From Oligoflexus tunisiensis (GTDB lineage: Bacteria; Bdellovibrionota_B; Oligoflexia; Oligoflexales; Oligoflexaceae), in contig NZ_BDFO01000001.1 of NCBI RefSeq assembly GCF_001748245.1, positions 297,740 through 361,739 of the forward strand: a stretch of DNA of 64,000 nt, in the 5' to 3' direction. The position numbers and the translations under genes were made by a program. The stretch's first letter is position 1, and each line of letters opens with the position of its first letter. This document shows positions 26,667-35,745 of this stretch, piece after piece. The notes under the pieces were generated by a model. The model was not told the DNA's origin, ran no database searches, and saw only the letters and a program-made list of their open reading frames with translations.

Positions 26667-27872
26667 TCATGGCTTAGGTTTTGCCGCCAAATGACTCGAC
26701 TCGGGTACAATCGCTTCAAGATCGGGAAGGTGAAACGTCACGCAATGAAAGGCCCCCCCATCCTTTATCAAGTCGTCCGCCTTCAGAAAAACCGTCTTCA
26801 GCCCGACTTCCTGATAAGCCTTTCGAACCTCTTCCTCATAGGACGCGTAAAAGTGTTGGTCCGGATAGGTGCCTCGACTGGGGTCGGGGTTCTTGTAACT
26901 TGGAATGATCACTGTATCGTTTACTATCACAGAATTCGCATAAGTAAAGAAAATATCGTAGACCGGGAGAGGCATGGGTACCCGGACCACCCGGAAGGTC
27001 TTGCTCAGATCCTTGGCGATCCGATCCAGTTCCGACTTGATCTTGGGAATCTTGACTTTGGAGTCGGGGTCCGCGTCATCCAACAGGTCCATGGCCCGGT
27101 CCTGAATCTCGTTGACCAGGATAGTGTTCCTGTTGACGAATTTCAAAAACATGTCGACATGCGGATGAGGAATTTGGCTCACGACCCGAGTCTTGCGACA
27201 GCCGAGGGCCAGCTGAAAAATGTCTGCGACATGATCACTGATCGAAAAATTGGGGTCCTTGGGACGATTGGATTCCGGGTCGTCCGACATCTCCTCGGAG
27301 ACGATGCAGGTTTCACCATTGGTCATGAAGTTGCCGCCGTCCATCACGATGGGCAGATGTTCGACACTGGAATTGATGGCCAAGGCAAATTGATGAATTG
27401 CAGCATCGTCGTAGCTGCTCCCATCACGGTAAACAAAATCCACGAAGCTGGGTGTCGGAGGAATGAAGGGATAGGCTCTGAGAACCGGAATGGGAAAAAA
27501 ATCGCGCAGCCAGGGGCTCTCATGCTCGAGCTCAACCCGGGTGATCGATTTCAGCTCATCCGCTTTGAAGGGCTTCTTTTCCGTGAAAAGTTCTTCAACC
27601 TGTTCCTTGAAACCCGCCGTCATGAAGATATAGACTTTCGCCTTGGCAGCCAGCATCGCCCGAACCAATTCTATACCGGATTCCCGGAACAGAACCTGCT
27701 CACTCACAGCGACACCAAACATAGGCTCATATTCGGCCAGAGGGCGCGGCTGAATGGTTTTTTCGAATTTAAAGCTGGAAATTTGGATCTTTTGCGGAGC
27801 CCAGTTCTGATAACCCAGAACAGCAGCGATGGCGAGCAAGCAGGTTGCTGGCAGAAGCAGTTTCTTTTTCAT
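26667..27872 (-). CDS. Exported Porphyromonas-type arginine deiminase family protein
   Basis: A 401-residue member of the agmatine deiminase/PPAD superfamily. The catalytic set is intact: WLRD (D124), MDGGN (178-181), HPHVD with H238 and D240, and the nucleophile C377 in GGAFHC. Residues 1-22 form a signal peptide or anchor. Cytoplasmic agmatine deiminases lack such a signal, so a role on extracellular arginine peptides (citrullination) is possible, as in Porphyromonas gingivalis. The substrate cannot be told from sequence. It precedes the SET gene by 27 bp. Confidence 0.8.
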   Translation of the reverse strand: MKKKLLLPATCLLAIAAVLGYQNWAPQKIQISSFKFEKTIQPRPLAEYEPMFGVAVSEQVLFRESGIELVRAMLAAKAKVYIFMTAGFKEQVEELFTEKKPFKADELKSITRVELEHESPWLRDFFPIPVLRAYPFIPPTPSFVDFVYRDGSSYDDAAIHQFALAINSSVEHLPIVMDGGNFMTNGETCIVSEEMSDDPESNRPKDPNFSISDHVADIFQLALGCRKTRVVSQIPHPHVDMFLKFVNRNTILVNEIQDRAMDLLDDADPDSKVKIPKIKSELDRIAKDLSKTFRVVRVPMPLPVYDIFFTYANSVIVNDTVIIPSYKNPDPSRGTYPDQHFYASYEEEVRKAYQEVGLKTVFLKADDLIKDGGAFHCVTFHLPDLEAIVPESSHLAAKPKP

Positions 27873-27963
27873 CGTCAGTCGTCGGCGTCCATAAAAAGTC
27901 CCTAAAAAAAGTCAGGCAACAAGGGATCATGTTGCCCGATTTCCTTTGAAATAGATACACCAA

Positions 27964-28815
27964 TCAATGGGGGAGGGGTTGGGATTTTACCTTCAGGACA
28001 ATTCTTCGGGCTTCCTCCGCCCGACCTGGTAAATAGGGTTCATCCAGTGGTTCGGTTTCGCCGAGTCCGATTGCAACCACACGGTTGGGATCGAGTCCAA
28101 ACTCGTCGATCAGCACCTGCCGAACCGTCATGGCCCGTTGATAGGATTCCACCTGATTGCTTTCACTTTCACCCTTGGGATCGGTATGACCTTCGACCAG
28201 GAGAAGGGGGGCATGCGCCGTCATGAGAATCCGGGCCTGCTCGATGAGAGCATGGCGTCCCTCGGTGGAAAGTTCGAACGTGGTTGGAAAAATTTTCGGA
28301 TCGATGAAAAGACGATCATAGGTCAGAGTCCGACTCGGCAGGATCCGAAGTGTTTGACTGATTTTGATATCCTGCAGTTCGGCCCGGTCACCCACCATCA
28401 CCCCAGGGGCCTCGGGAAAATATAGACCTGAATCCTTGGAGCCATCGGCCGTGACTTCGGCGATCGTATAGTTTTCGCGGACTTCGGTGGTTTTTAAAAG
28501 GGCCGTGGGAATTCCTTGCCGACTGGTTTGCAGGAGGCTGCCGGGCAGAAGACCATCCCGCTGTCCCCCAGCCAAAAGTGCTATTAGGGAACGCCCCTTC
28601 TTTTGAATTTTGATCACAGCAAGTCCGGCTGACGCTTCCTCCTCGGGGGAAGGCAAAGCCGGTAAAGGCTTACAGGATGCCGCCGGCGCATTGATCTGCA
28701 CGGCGCTGAGTTTCCTGTAGACAACTTCTCCATGACTATGGTTTGTAAGTGCAACGAGAGGCATGCACAAAGCCATTATGATCCAGTTTGTACGGACATT
28801 CTTAAGTGCTACCAT
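27964..28815 (-). CDS. OmpA-like C-terminal domain protein
   Basis: A 283-residue exported protein. A signal peptide is followed by a roughly 130-residue N-terminal region of unknown fold (with SLIALLAGGQRDGLLPGS). The last 100 residues form an OmpA-type peptidoglycan-binding domain (LLVEGHTDPKGESESN, then YQRAMTVRQVLIDEFGLDPNRV). It would tie the envelope to peptidoglycan. A GTG three codons upstream is an alternative start; neither has a strong ribosome binding site. Confidence 0.82.
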   Translation of the reverse strand: MVALKNVRTNWIIMALCMPLVALTNHSHGEVVYRKLSAVQINAPAASCKPLPALPSPEEEASAGLAVIKIQKKGRSLIALLAGGQRDGLLPGSLLQTSRQGIPTALLKTTEVRENYTIAEVTADGSKDSGLYFPEAPGVMVGDRAELQDIKISQTLRILPSRTLTYDRLFIDPKIFPTTFELSTEGRHALIEQARILMTAHAPLLLVEGHTDPKGESESNQVESYQRAMTVRQVLIDEFGLDPNRVVAIGLGETEPLDEPYLPGRAEEARRIVLKVKSQPLPH

Positions 28816-28947
28816 GGCCACCACTCAAGGCTACGGGTCCTTCTGTCTTCCAGGTAAGAGTTCGGCACGGCCCGTCAAAACTTTAGACACCTTCCAGCAA
28901 ACCTCTCAAATGACTGAATTTTTTCTTGAAGACTCCAGGAGGCGGAC

Positions 28948-29616
28948 GTGAAAGATTTTCTGGATGTCCTGCTTGAACAGATGGATCAACCGCGATCGGC
29001 TCATGACGAGGCCATCTATCTCAATCGTCTCAAGAGTTTGGCCACCACGGCTCCGCCCCAACGAAAAATTCCCAGCCGAGGTTCCGGAGTTCCGCTCCGC
29101 GCCACCACCCTGAAAACAGCTCCCGATTCCAGGCTCTTTCAATCAAGACCGGACGTGGAGCTGTTCTTTTATGAGCTGAAGGATGAGCAGGCCGAACCAC
29201 GATGGTTCCGGCAGGCCAAGGACCTGGATCCTTTACGCGCCTTCGGACGCTGGGATCCCTTGCCAGGTGAAGCGCAGGTGCTCGAAACCATCGCCATGGG
29301 AGCCGACCTCTACAGCCTGAAGGTGCAGGATCATGATACGGCGACGCTGCAGTACCTCGCGGAAGTCGGCGTGGACTATGGTGTGCCCGTGCTGCTCCGT
29401 TGCACGAGCGAAGAGGAGCTGGCGCGCGCGCTGTTTGTGGAAGCGGATACGTGGATCGGACTTGAAGCTGCGGTGGCGGTGCCCGAACTTTTGGAACTGC
29501 CTATTTTTGAGAACCGCCAGGTTCTGTTGCCTTATGGCAACGCTGAGGAATGGACCCGGCATCAACTGAAACAATTGATCCTTCATATAGAAATAATAGA
29601 GGAGCCTCAACGATGA
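28948..29616 (+). CDS. Diverged TrpC-like (IGPS-like) barrel protein
   Basis: A 222-residue protein. The opening MKDFLDVLLEQ and the segment GADLYSLKVQDHDTATLQYL, then VPVLLRCTSEEELARALFVEADTWIGLE, follow the order of indole-3-glycerol-phosphate synthase strands and helices. The catalytic Lys/Glu pattern of true TrpC is not recognisable, and the protein is shorter than the usual 250-270. It starts at GTG after AGGAGG. Its stop overlaps the purM start (ATGA), so it is coupled to purine synthesis. It may be a non-catalytic or re-purposed paralogue. Confidence 0.45.
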   Translation: MKDFLDVLLEQMDQPRSAHDEAIYLNRLKSLATTAPPQRKIPSRGSGVPLRATTLKTAPDSRLFQSRPDVELFFYELKDEQAEPRWFRQAKDLDPLRAFGRWDPLPGEAQVLETIAMGADLYSLKVQDHDTATLQYLAEVGVDYGVPVLLRCTSEEELARALFVEADTWIGLEAAVAVPELLELPIFENRQVLLPYGNAEEWTRHQLKQLILHIEIIEEPQR

Positions 29617-30641
29617 CCGAGCAAAAGGGCAAAGATTTTTACAAGGAATCCGGTGTTGATGTTGCCAAAGGTGATGCTCTGGTGGATTGGCTGCAAGCGC
29701 GCAAGGGCGAGCAGGTAATCGGGGGTGAAGTTGTCTCCGGGATTGGCGGTTTCGCGGCGCTGTTCCGCCCGGATTTTTCCGGCATGGAGGATCCTCTGCT
29801 GGTGACCGGAACGGATGGCGTCGGCACCAAGGTTCTGCTTGGTCTCGAACACAATCAACTCGAAGGGCTGGGCGTGGACCTAGTCGCCATGTGCGTCAAC
29901 GATCTTTATACGGTCGGCGGCCGGCCGCTCTTTTTCCTCGATTACTATGCGACCGGAATATTGGATGAGAAACAATTCAAGGCCATCCTTTCCGGGATCC
30001 GCAAGGGCCTGGCCCAATCCCAGGCGGCTCTGCTTGGCGGAGAAACCGCCGAGCTTCCCGGACTCTATGAAAAAGGACATTTCGATCTGGCCGGTTTTGT
30101 GGTCGGCGTGGTCGATGGAAAAAAACGCCTGCGCCCGGAACTCGTGCAGCGCGGTGATAAACTGATTGCTTTGAACGCCAGCGGTTTTCATAGCAACGGT
30201 TATTCGCTGGTCCGCAAGTGGCTGGCGGAAAAACCGGTCGATCAGACGATGCTGAACCGTATCCTCGAGCCGACAAAAATTTATTATGAAGTGCCCGAAC
30301 TTTTGCGCCGCCTGGGCTGGGGTTCCCTGCATGCTCTCGCCAATATCACGGGTGGTGGCATCTCGGGGAATCTGCCGCGCGTTCTGCCGGAGGGCCTGGA
30401 CGCTCAGATTGATCCCCTGAAAATTCCCACACCCGATTGGATGCGCAGCTTTTATGAAAGTCATGGCGCGCGCTTTGAAGATGTCGAAGGCGTCTTCAAT
30501 ATGGGGGCCGGCATGATCGCGGCGGTGGCCGCCGACGCAGAAGGAAAATTCCATCAGATTTGCAAGGAACTCGGTCTCGGCAGCGCGACCATCGGTGAGA
30601 TGATCCCGGGTTCCGGCGAATCCACGGTTCGTTATCTTTGA
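29613..30641 (+). CDS. purM: Phosphoribosylformylglycinamidine cyclo-ligase (AIR synthase)
   Basis: A 342-residue enzyme of the fifth step of purine synthesis. It has the N-terminal YKESGVDVAKGDALVDWL, the VTGTDGVGTKVLLG block, DLVAMCVNDL, the LLGGETAELPG motif and the C-terminal GVFNMGAGM. The ATG at 29613 is chosen because GAGGAG precedes it and the upstream frame overlaps the TrpC-like gene. It is translationally coupled to that gene and followed by pyrB. Confidence 0.95.
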   Translation: MTEQKGKDFYKESGVDVAKGDALVDWLQARKGEQVIGGEVVSGIGGFAALFRPDFSGMEDPLLVTGTDGVGTKVLLGLEHNQLEGLGVDLVAMCVNDLYTVGGRPLFFLDYYATGILDEKQFKAILSGIRKGLAQSQAALLGGETAELPGLYEKGHFDLAGFVVGVVDGKKRLRPELVQRGDKLIALNASGFHSNGYSLVRKWLAEKPVDQTMLNRILEPTKIYYEVPELLRRLGWGSLHALANITGGGISGNLPRVLPEGLDAQIDPLKIPTPDWMRSFYESHGARFEDVEGVFNMGAGMIAAVAADAEGKFHQICKELGLGSATIGEMIPGSGESTVRYL

Positions 30642-30655
30642 GAAGGGATTGTTTT

Positions 30656-31654
30656 ATGGAAGTGACTCCAGCCAAACCATTGCATGTTCTCAGCTCCTCG
30701 CAGTTTGATCGTCCGTTTCTGGACCATATGTGTCAGCTGACCGATACCATCCGCCGCTTCGATAAGTCGAAGGAAGGTCTGATGTATCTGCAGGGACTCC
30801 TGGCTCATCGACGGGCCATGCTGTATTTTACGCAGCCATCGACTCGAACCTTTCTCTCCTGTCAAACCGCCTGTCAGATCCTGGGCATGGGGACCAACGA
30901 GATCCGCGACTCTTCGACGAGTTCGGAGCGCAAGGGGGAGAGCATCGAGGACTCGCTGCGCACGTTTTCGAGCTATGTTGATGTCATCATCATGCGGACG
31001 CCGGTGCCCGGCCTCTGTGATCGCATCGCGAATCTTTTGGACGAGACCGAACGACCCATTCCGATTGTGAATGCCGGTTCCGGACCGGATGAGCACCCGA
31101 CGCAGGCGCTGCTTGATATTTATACCTTGAACCGGAGCTTTGTGCGCAACGGCGGCATTGATGGCAAGACCATCATGATGGTCGGCGACCTGAAGCGGGG
31201 CCGGACCATCCGCTCGCTGAGCGGCCTTCTGAGCAACTATCGCGATGTGAAGATCCTCTTCGTTTCGCCGCCTGAATTCCGCATCAGCGATGACCTGCGG
31301 CAGAAGCTTCAGCAAAAGGGCCAGAAGTTCGAGGAAACCGATCAGTTTACGGACGCCCTGCGCATGGCCGATGCAGTTTATATGACCCGGGTGCAGGATG
31401 AGTATGATACGAACGGCGAGTCGAAAAAAGTCGACTCCCGGCGCTTTCATCTGAAGGCCGAACACCTGCCGCTGATGAAGAGCACCGCGGTGATCATGCA
31501 TCCCCTGCCGCGCCGCGAGGAATTGGATGTGGCCATCGACACCGATCCCCGCGCCAGGTACTGGCGCCAGGAAAGAAACGGTATGTGGACAAGGGTGGCC
31601 CTGCTGACTAAGATCTTTGGAGTGGATCGGAAGATCGTTCTGCCGGAGCTTTAA
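30656..31654 (+). CDS. pyrB: Aspartate carbamoyltransferase catalytic subunit
   Basis: A 332-residue enzyme that joins carbamoyl phosphate and aspartate in pyrimidine synthesis. It shows the carbamoyl-phosphate motif QPSTRTFLS, then HPTQALLDIYT, the GDLKRGRTIRSL segment and HPLPRREEL. The start at 30656 has GAAGGGA upstream. No pyrI follows, so a regulatory subunit is not encoded here. Its stop overlaps the start of the nitrilase gene by one base. Linking purM and pyrB balances the two nucleotide pathways. Confidence 0.93.
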   Translation: MEVTPAKPLHVLSSSQFDRPFLDHMCQLTDTIRRFDKSKEGLMYLQGLLAHRRAMLYFTQPSTRTFLSCQTACQILGMGTNEIRDSSTSSERKGESIEDSLRTFSSYVDVIIMRTPVPGLCDRIANLLDETERPIPIVNAGSGPDEHPTQALLDIYTLNRSFVRNGGIDGKTIMMVGDLKRGRTIRSLSGLLSNYRDVKILFVSPPEFRISDDLRQKLQQKGQKFEETDQFTDALRMADAVYMTRVQDEYDTNGESKKVDSRRFHLKAEHLPLMKSTAVIMHPLPRREELDVAIDTDPRARYWRQERNGMWTRVALLTKIFGVDRKIVLPEL

Positions 31655-32523
31655 TGCGCAAAGAAAATCTTGTCCTGGCCAGCATCTGCATGACCAGTAC
31701 CGACGATCGGGAACGGAATATCGAGGAAGCCCTGCACTGGGTAGCGAAGGCTGCCGCACGTGGAGCTGACTGGGTGCTTTTGCCTGAGGTTTTTGCCTAT
31801 CATGGATCGTATGACCGCATTCATGAAATGGGGGAGCCTGAGGGCGGAGCCCTGGGCACGCGACTGGCCGCCGCAGCGCGGGAGCATAAGATTTGTCTTT
31901 TTGCTGGCAGCTTCGGCGAGCAGGCGGCGCCGGGTGAGTTGAAGGAGGCGGATGAAAAAGGTCGCCTCGGTCATCGCCGGGTTTATAACACCTGCTATGT
32001 CTTCGACCGCCAGGGCCAGCGTGCGGCCAAGTATCGCAAGACCCATCTTTTCAATCTATACAGCACCAAGGGTGAAGCGCTTTACTGCGAATCGGATGGA
32101 TTCCTGGCCGGTGATGAGCCGGTCACGTTTGATCTGGAAGGTTTCCGCGTGGGCCTTGGCATCTGTTATGATCTGCGTTTTCCAGCCTATTTCGATCGAC
32201 TGGCGAAGGATCAGCCGCTGGATATTATCGTCCTGCCTTCGGCGTTCACGCTGCATACCGGCATGGATCATTGGGAACTGCTCCTCAGGGCTCGTGCCGT
32301 GGAGCAGCAGGCCTATGTGTTTGCCGCCAACCAAACCGGAGAACACGGCCGTGGCCGCTCCTCGTATGGGCATTCCATGATCGTCGATCCCTGGGGTTAT
32401 GTGCTGGCCAATACCGGCGGTGTTCCCGGTGTGGCGGTGGCGGAAATCCACAAGGATCGTATTCAGGCCGTGCGTGATCGTCTTCCCGCTCTTCGCAATA
32501 GGCGTCCTGAGCTTTATGAGTGA
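31654..32523 (+). CDS. Nitrilase-superfamily amidohydrolase (Nit1-like)
   Basis: A 289-residue carbon-nitrogen hydrolase. The catalytic triad is visible: E45 in LLPEVF, K129 in YRKTHLF, C171 in GICYDLRFP. The pattern is closest to the Nit1/deaminated-glutathione amidase branch, a metabolite-repair enzyme, though omega-amidase is possible. Its ATG shares a base with the pyrB stop (TAATG) and its end overlaps the next gene by 8 bp, so the genes are tightly coupled. Confidence 0.85.
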   Translation: MRKENLVLASICMTSTDDRERNIEEALHWVAKAAARGADWVLLPEVFAYHGSYDRIHEMGEPEGGALGTRLAAAAREHKICLFAGSFGEQAAPGELKEADEKGRLGHRRVYNTCYVFDRQGQRAAKYRKTHLFNLYSTKGEALYCESDGFLAGDEPVTFDLEGFRVGLGICYDLRFPAYFDRLAKDQPLDIIVLPSAFTLHTGMDHWELLLRARAVEQQAYVFAANQTGEHGRGRSSYGHSMIVDPWGYVLANTGGVPGVAVAEIHKDRIQAVRDRLPALRNRRPELYE

Positions 32524-33559
32524 CAAGCCCTTCGATTTTCGATTGATCAACGGCCTGCAGGGGGATCCTGCGGTGTTCGTGCTTTTGAAACGCATGGGCG
32601 AGGCTCTGCTGTTTGATCTGGGTGTGATTGAAAACCTGGGGCATCGGGATATGCTGCGGGTGCGGCACGTGTTTGTTTCACATGCGCATATGGATCATTT
32701 TGTGGGCTTTGATCGCCTTCTGCGGGTGAATGTTCCGCATCGGCGGCAGCTCACGCTCTTTGGTCCCGAGGATTTCATTGAACGTGTGCGGTGCAAACTC
32801 AATTCCTATACCTGGAATCTGATTGATCCGGATCAGATCCGCTTTCACGTTTATGAAGTGCGTGGGGATGGATCGGTTTGGACGGCTTCCCTCACCAATA
32901 CGGATAAATTTTCCGCTCCCGCGACGCGCACGGACTTGAAGCATCATCATCTGGTCACCCTGCGGGATGGATCGCAGGTGGCCGCGGCGCTCATGGATCA
33001 CAAAGGGATTCCCTCGGTGTCCTATAAGCTGGAAGCGCCGGCGATCCTCAAGGTGCGCACGGAAAAATTAAAGGCTCTGCAGCTCAAGGCCGGTCCCTGG
33101 CTCGGGGATCTGCAGTATCGGGTGCGCACAGGCCAGGCCGAGGGCACGATCGAGGCGGATGGCCGGATGTTTCCCATCGACGAGCTGGCGGCGGAAATCA
33201 TCACCCAGCAGCGGGGACGCTCGCTGGTTTATCTCACCGATTTATCCTTCTCGGCGCGGAATCTGGAAGCCTTGCGGAAGGCCTTTGGTCAGGCGTCCGA
33301 TGGAATCTCCGAAAGCAGTTTTGCCGATGAGGATCGTTCGCGAGCGGTAGACAAGGCGCATCTGACGAGCCGGCAGAGTGCATTGATTGCCCGCAGTCTC
33401 GGCATTCAGCATTTCCATGTTTTTCATGTGTCGGGTATCTATGGACAGGGGCCACAGCAGGTGGCGGAGGAAGCGCGAAACTTCTTTCATAGTCTGCCAG
33501 GACCCGGGCCGGAACTCGATCAGGAAATCCAGATCGAGTTGTCCAGGGTGCTGTCTTGA
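32516..33559 (+). CDS. Metallo-beta-lactamase fold protein, RNase Z-like
   Basis: A 347-residue MBL-fold protein. The zinc motif H56-A-H58-M-D60-H61 lies in FVSHAHMDHFVGFD, typical of RNase Z-like enzymes that mature tRNA 3' ends, and a late VYLTDLSFSA segment fits the later metal-site Asp. The distal FHVFHVSGIYG would be the final His motif. The exosite is not obvious, so a different phosphodiester substrate is possible. The ATG at 32516 overlaps the nitrilase end. It is convergent with the next gene at a shared TGATCA. Confidence 0.75.
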   Translation: MSDKPFDFRLINGLQGDPAVFVLLKRMGEALLFDLGVIENLGHRDMLRVRHVFVSHAHMDHFVGFDRLLRVNVPHRRQLTLFGPEDFIERVRCKLNSYTWNLIDPDQIRFHVYEVRGDGSVWTASLTNTDKFSAPATRTDLKHHHLVTLRDGSQVAAALMDHKGIPSVSYKLEAPAILKVRTEKLKALQLKAGPWLGDLQYRVRTGQAEGTIEADGRMFPIDELAAEIITQQRGRSLVYLTDLSFSARNLEALRKAFGQASDGISESSFADEDRSRAVDKAHLTSRQSALIARSLGIQHFHVFHVSGIYGQGPQQVAEEARNFFHSLPGPGPELDQEIQIELSRVLS

Positions 33560-33907
33560 TCAGTGCAGATTGCCTTTGTTCTTGCGGGCTGCGGCTGGAG
33601 CATGACGCGGCGCCTCGCCGCTTTCCTGAGCGTTCTCATGGAGCAGTTCCTGGAAGGGAACCTGAATTTCCTGAGCGGCTTCGTCCAGTGCTCCACGATC
33701 CTCGAGATATTCACGCAGGCGTCCCAGGGCGATCTTGAATGTCTGCTGACGCGCCAGCATCGTGTTTACTTCCTGGCGAAGTTTAAGAACTTCAATGCCC
33801 AGGTCGCGCAGATGACTTTCCATCTGCTCCATACGCTGACTGCCATCCAATGGCCCCTCAGGGGTTCCGTCCTGCTCGGCCGTTTTACTGAAAAGTTTGA
33901 GCACCAT
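33560..33907 (-). CDS. Small coiled-coil protein
   Basis: A 115-residue, highly charged protein. Residues 20-75 form a long amphipathic helix with heptad character (for example MEQMESHLRDLGIEVLKLRQ), and the tail is Ala/His/Lys-rich. No transmembrane segment or known motif. The start at 33907 has GGAGGG just upstream; the longer frame does not. Function unknown. Confidence 0.6.
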   Translation of the reverse strand: MVLKLFSKTAEQDGTPEGPLDGSQRMEQMESHLRDLGIEVLKLRQEVNTMLARQQTFKIALGRLREYLEDRGALDEAAQEIQVPFQELLHENAQESGEAPRHAPAAARKNKGNLH

Positions 33908-34018
33908 ATTCCCTCCTTGGGGCGTTAAAGGCATGCCTGCCTGCTCTTGTGGGTTGGTGGTCCGCGGACGGACTCGGGTCGTTTGCGCCCCTTCGGGGCT
34001 GACAAACAGGGCTCCCGA

Positions 34019-35581
34019 TCAGCTGGACTTCGCCCGCTTCTCCAGATTGTACTTCTGCACCTTCGTGATCAAACCCGCGCGACTGATCCCGAGTTCCTTC
34101 GCCAGCTTGGATTTGTTCCAGCCGGTGCGTTCGAGGCCTTCGAGGATCATCTGCTTTTCCATGACTTCGAGGGAATCCTTCAGGTTGCCATTGACCCGCA
34201 GACCGGGGAATTTTTTCTTCGTGCTTTCCTTGATCCGCTGCGACAGCTGCTCGGAGTTGATCTCCTTCTGATCGCCGGCGAGAACACAAAGACGTTCAAT
34301 TTCGTTTTCCAGCTCACGAACGTTGCCGGGCCAGTCATGATCCATCAGGCGCTCGAGGCATTCCTGCTTGACCAGCTTTTTCGGGCTGTTGGTGGCCTTG
34401 GAGAATTTGGTCAGAAAGTGATCGGCGAGCAGAACGATATCGTCCTTGCGGTCGCGCAGGGGCGGAACCACGACGTTGATCACGTTCAAACGATAGTAAA
34501 GGTCTTCGCGGAACTCGCCGTGTTTGACCATCTCGATCAGGTTGCGGTTGGTGGCCGCGAGGACGCGGACATTACTGCGTTTGACCTCGGTGGAACCGAC
34601 GGGAGTAAAGGTCCCTTCCTGCAGAACGCGGAGAAGCTTCACCTGCATCTGCATCGAGGTATCACCGATCTCATCGAGGAAGAGCGTGCCTCCATCGGCT
34701 GCTTCGAAAAGACCTTTCTTGTCTTTCACAGCGCCGGTAAAGGCGCCCTTCATATGACCGAAGAGCTCGGATTCCAAAAGGTTTTCGTTGAAAGCACCGC
34801 AGTTGACAACGAGGAAGCGCTTGTTCTTGCGCTTGGAGTTGTAATGCAGGGCCTTGGCGATCAGTTCCTTACCTGTACCGTTTTCACCCTGGATCAAGAC
34901 CGTGGTCTCGGAATCGCAGACGCGTTCCAGCAGGCGATAAAGTTCCTGCATGGCCATGGATTTACCGATCATGCGGTCAAAACCATAGCGCTGGCCGAGC
35001 TCCTTGGAGAGCTCGCTGACCTTGCTCTTTTCATCATCCAGATAACGGTGCATGACCAGAATCTCATCCACCACGAGGTTGATGAGTTCAGTTAGATAAT
35101 GCAGTTCCTTGGTGGACAGGACCGGCAGCTCATCAATCTTGCTGAGGAGGTCCTGGCGGTCGGGGAAGTCGCGTTCCAGATAGTTACTGATCTGAACTTT
35201 CTGCTGCGCTGCGGTGTCTTCACAGATGAACCCATCCCCAAAGACGGTCCCCAGGAACTCGCCTTTGACGTTAATGGGCACCGAAATCACCGAAAGTCCG
35301 GTCGGATCGATCGAAATCTTCGGTTTTTTGCCATGCATCGACTCAACGGTCGTTTTCCTGGCTGTTTCCAGGCGCTTGGAAAAGCCTTTACTGTCCGCGA
35401 CGATCGCCTGACAGATGGGGTTCAGAGGGTTGAAGAACTTGCCTTCCGGCACTCCACGCAGGAAGCCCTTTTTATCCGTGAAGTTGATTTGAACACGCCA
35501 CCATTTGCCAACGATTTCCTTCAGCTTCCGGATGACGTGCATCTTGTCAAAGTCTTCCCAACGGACAGATTCCTGGCTCAT
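34019..35581 (-). CDS. Sigma-54-dependent transcriptional activator
   Basis: A 520-residue bacterial enhancer-binding protein. Residues 10-120 form a sensory domain resembling PocR-type ligand domains (KKGFLRGVPEGKFFNPLNPIC). The AAA+ domain follows, with Walker A GENGTGKE (232-239), the sigma-54 contact loop GAFTGA (279-284) and Walker B FLDEIGD. A Fis-type helix-turn-helix (LEGLERTGWNKSKLAKELGI) closes it. No receiver domain is present, so the signal is probably a small molecule. Target genes are unknown; no clear sigma-54 promoter was found nearby. Confidence 0.92.
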   Translation of the reverse strand: MSQESVRWEDFDKMHVIRKLKEIVGKWWRVQINFTDKKGFLRGVPEGKFFNPLNPICQAIVADSKGFSKRLETARKTTVESMHGKKPKISIDPTGLSVISVPINVKGEFLGTVFGDGFICEDTAAQQKVQISNYLERDFPDRQDLLSKIDELPVLSTKELHYLTELINLVVDEILVMHRYLDDEKSKVSELSKELGQRYGFDRMIGKSMAMQELYRLLERVCDSETTVLIQGENGTGKELIAKALHYNSKRKNKRFLVVNCGAFNENLLESELFGHMKGAFTGAVKDKKGLFEAADGGTLFLDEIGDTSMQMQVKLLRVLQEGTFTPVGSTEVKRSNVRVLAATNRNLIEMVKHGEFREDLYYRLNVINVVVPPLRDRKDDIVLLADHFLTKFSKATNSPKKLVKQECLERLMDHDWPGNVRELENEIERLCVLAGDQKEINSEQLSQRIKESTKKKFPGLRVNGNLKDSLEVMEKQMILEGLERTGWNKSKLAKELGISRAGLITKVQKYNLEKRAKSS

Positions 35582-35745
35582 ACCAAAGCTCCCGAATATG
35601 TACTCATTATGCAGTGTCCATGGACTTCGCAATCAAAGTACTTATCGGCTCGAGCGGCCAAAAACTTTACATCGTTTCCAGTTGGGATTTTAAGGACTTG
35701 GGAAATTACTGCCGGAAGGCTGGGCAGGGACTGCCCAGCAGCTGA

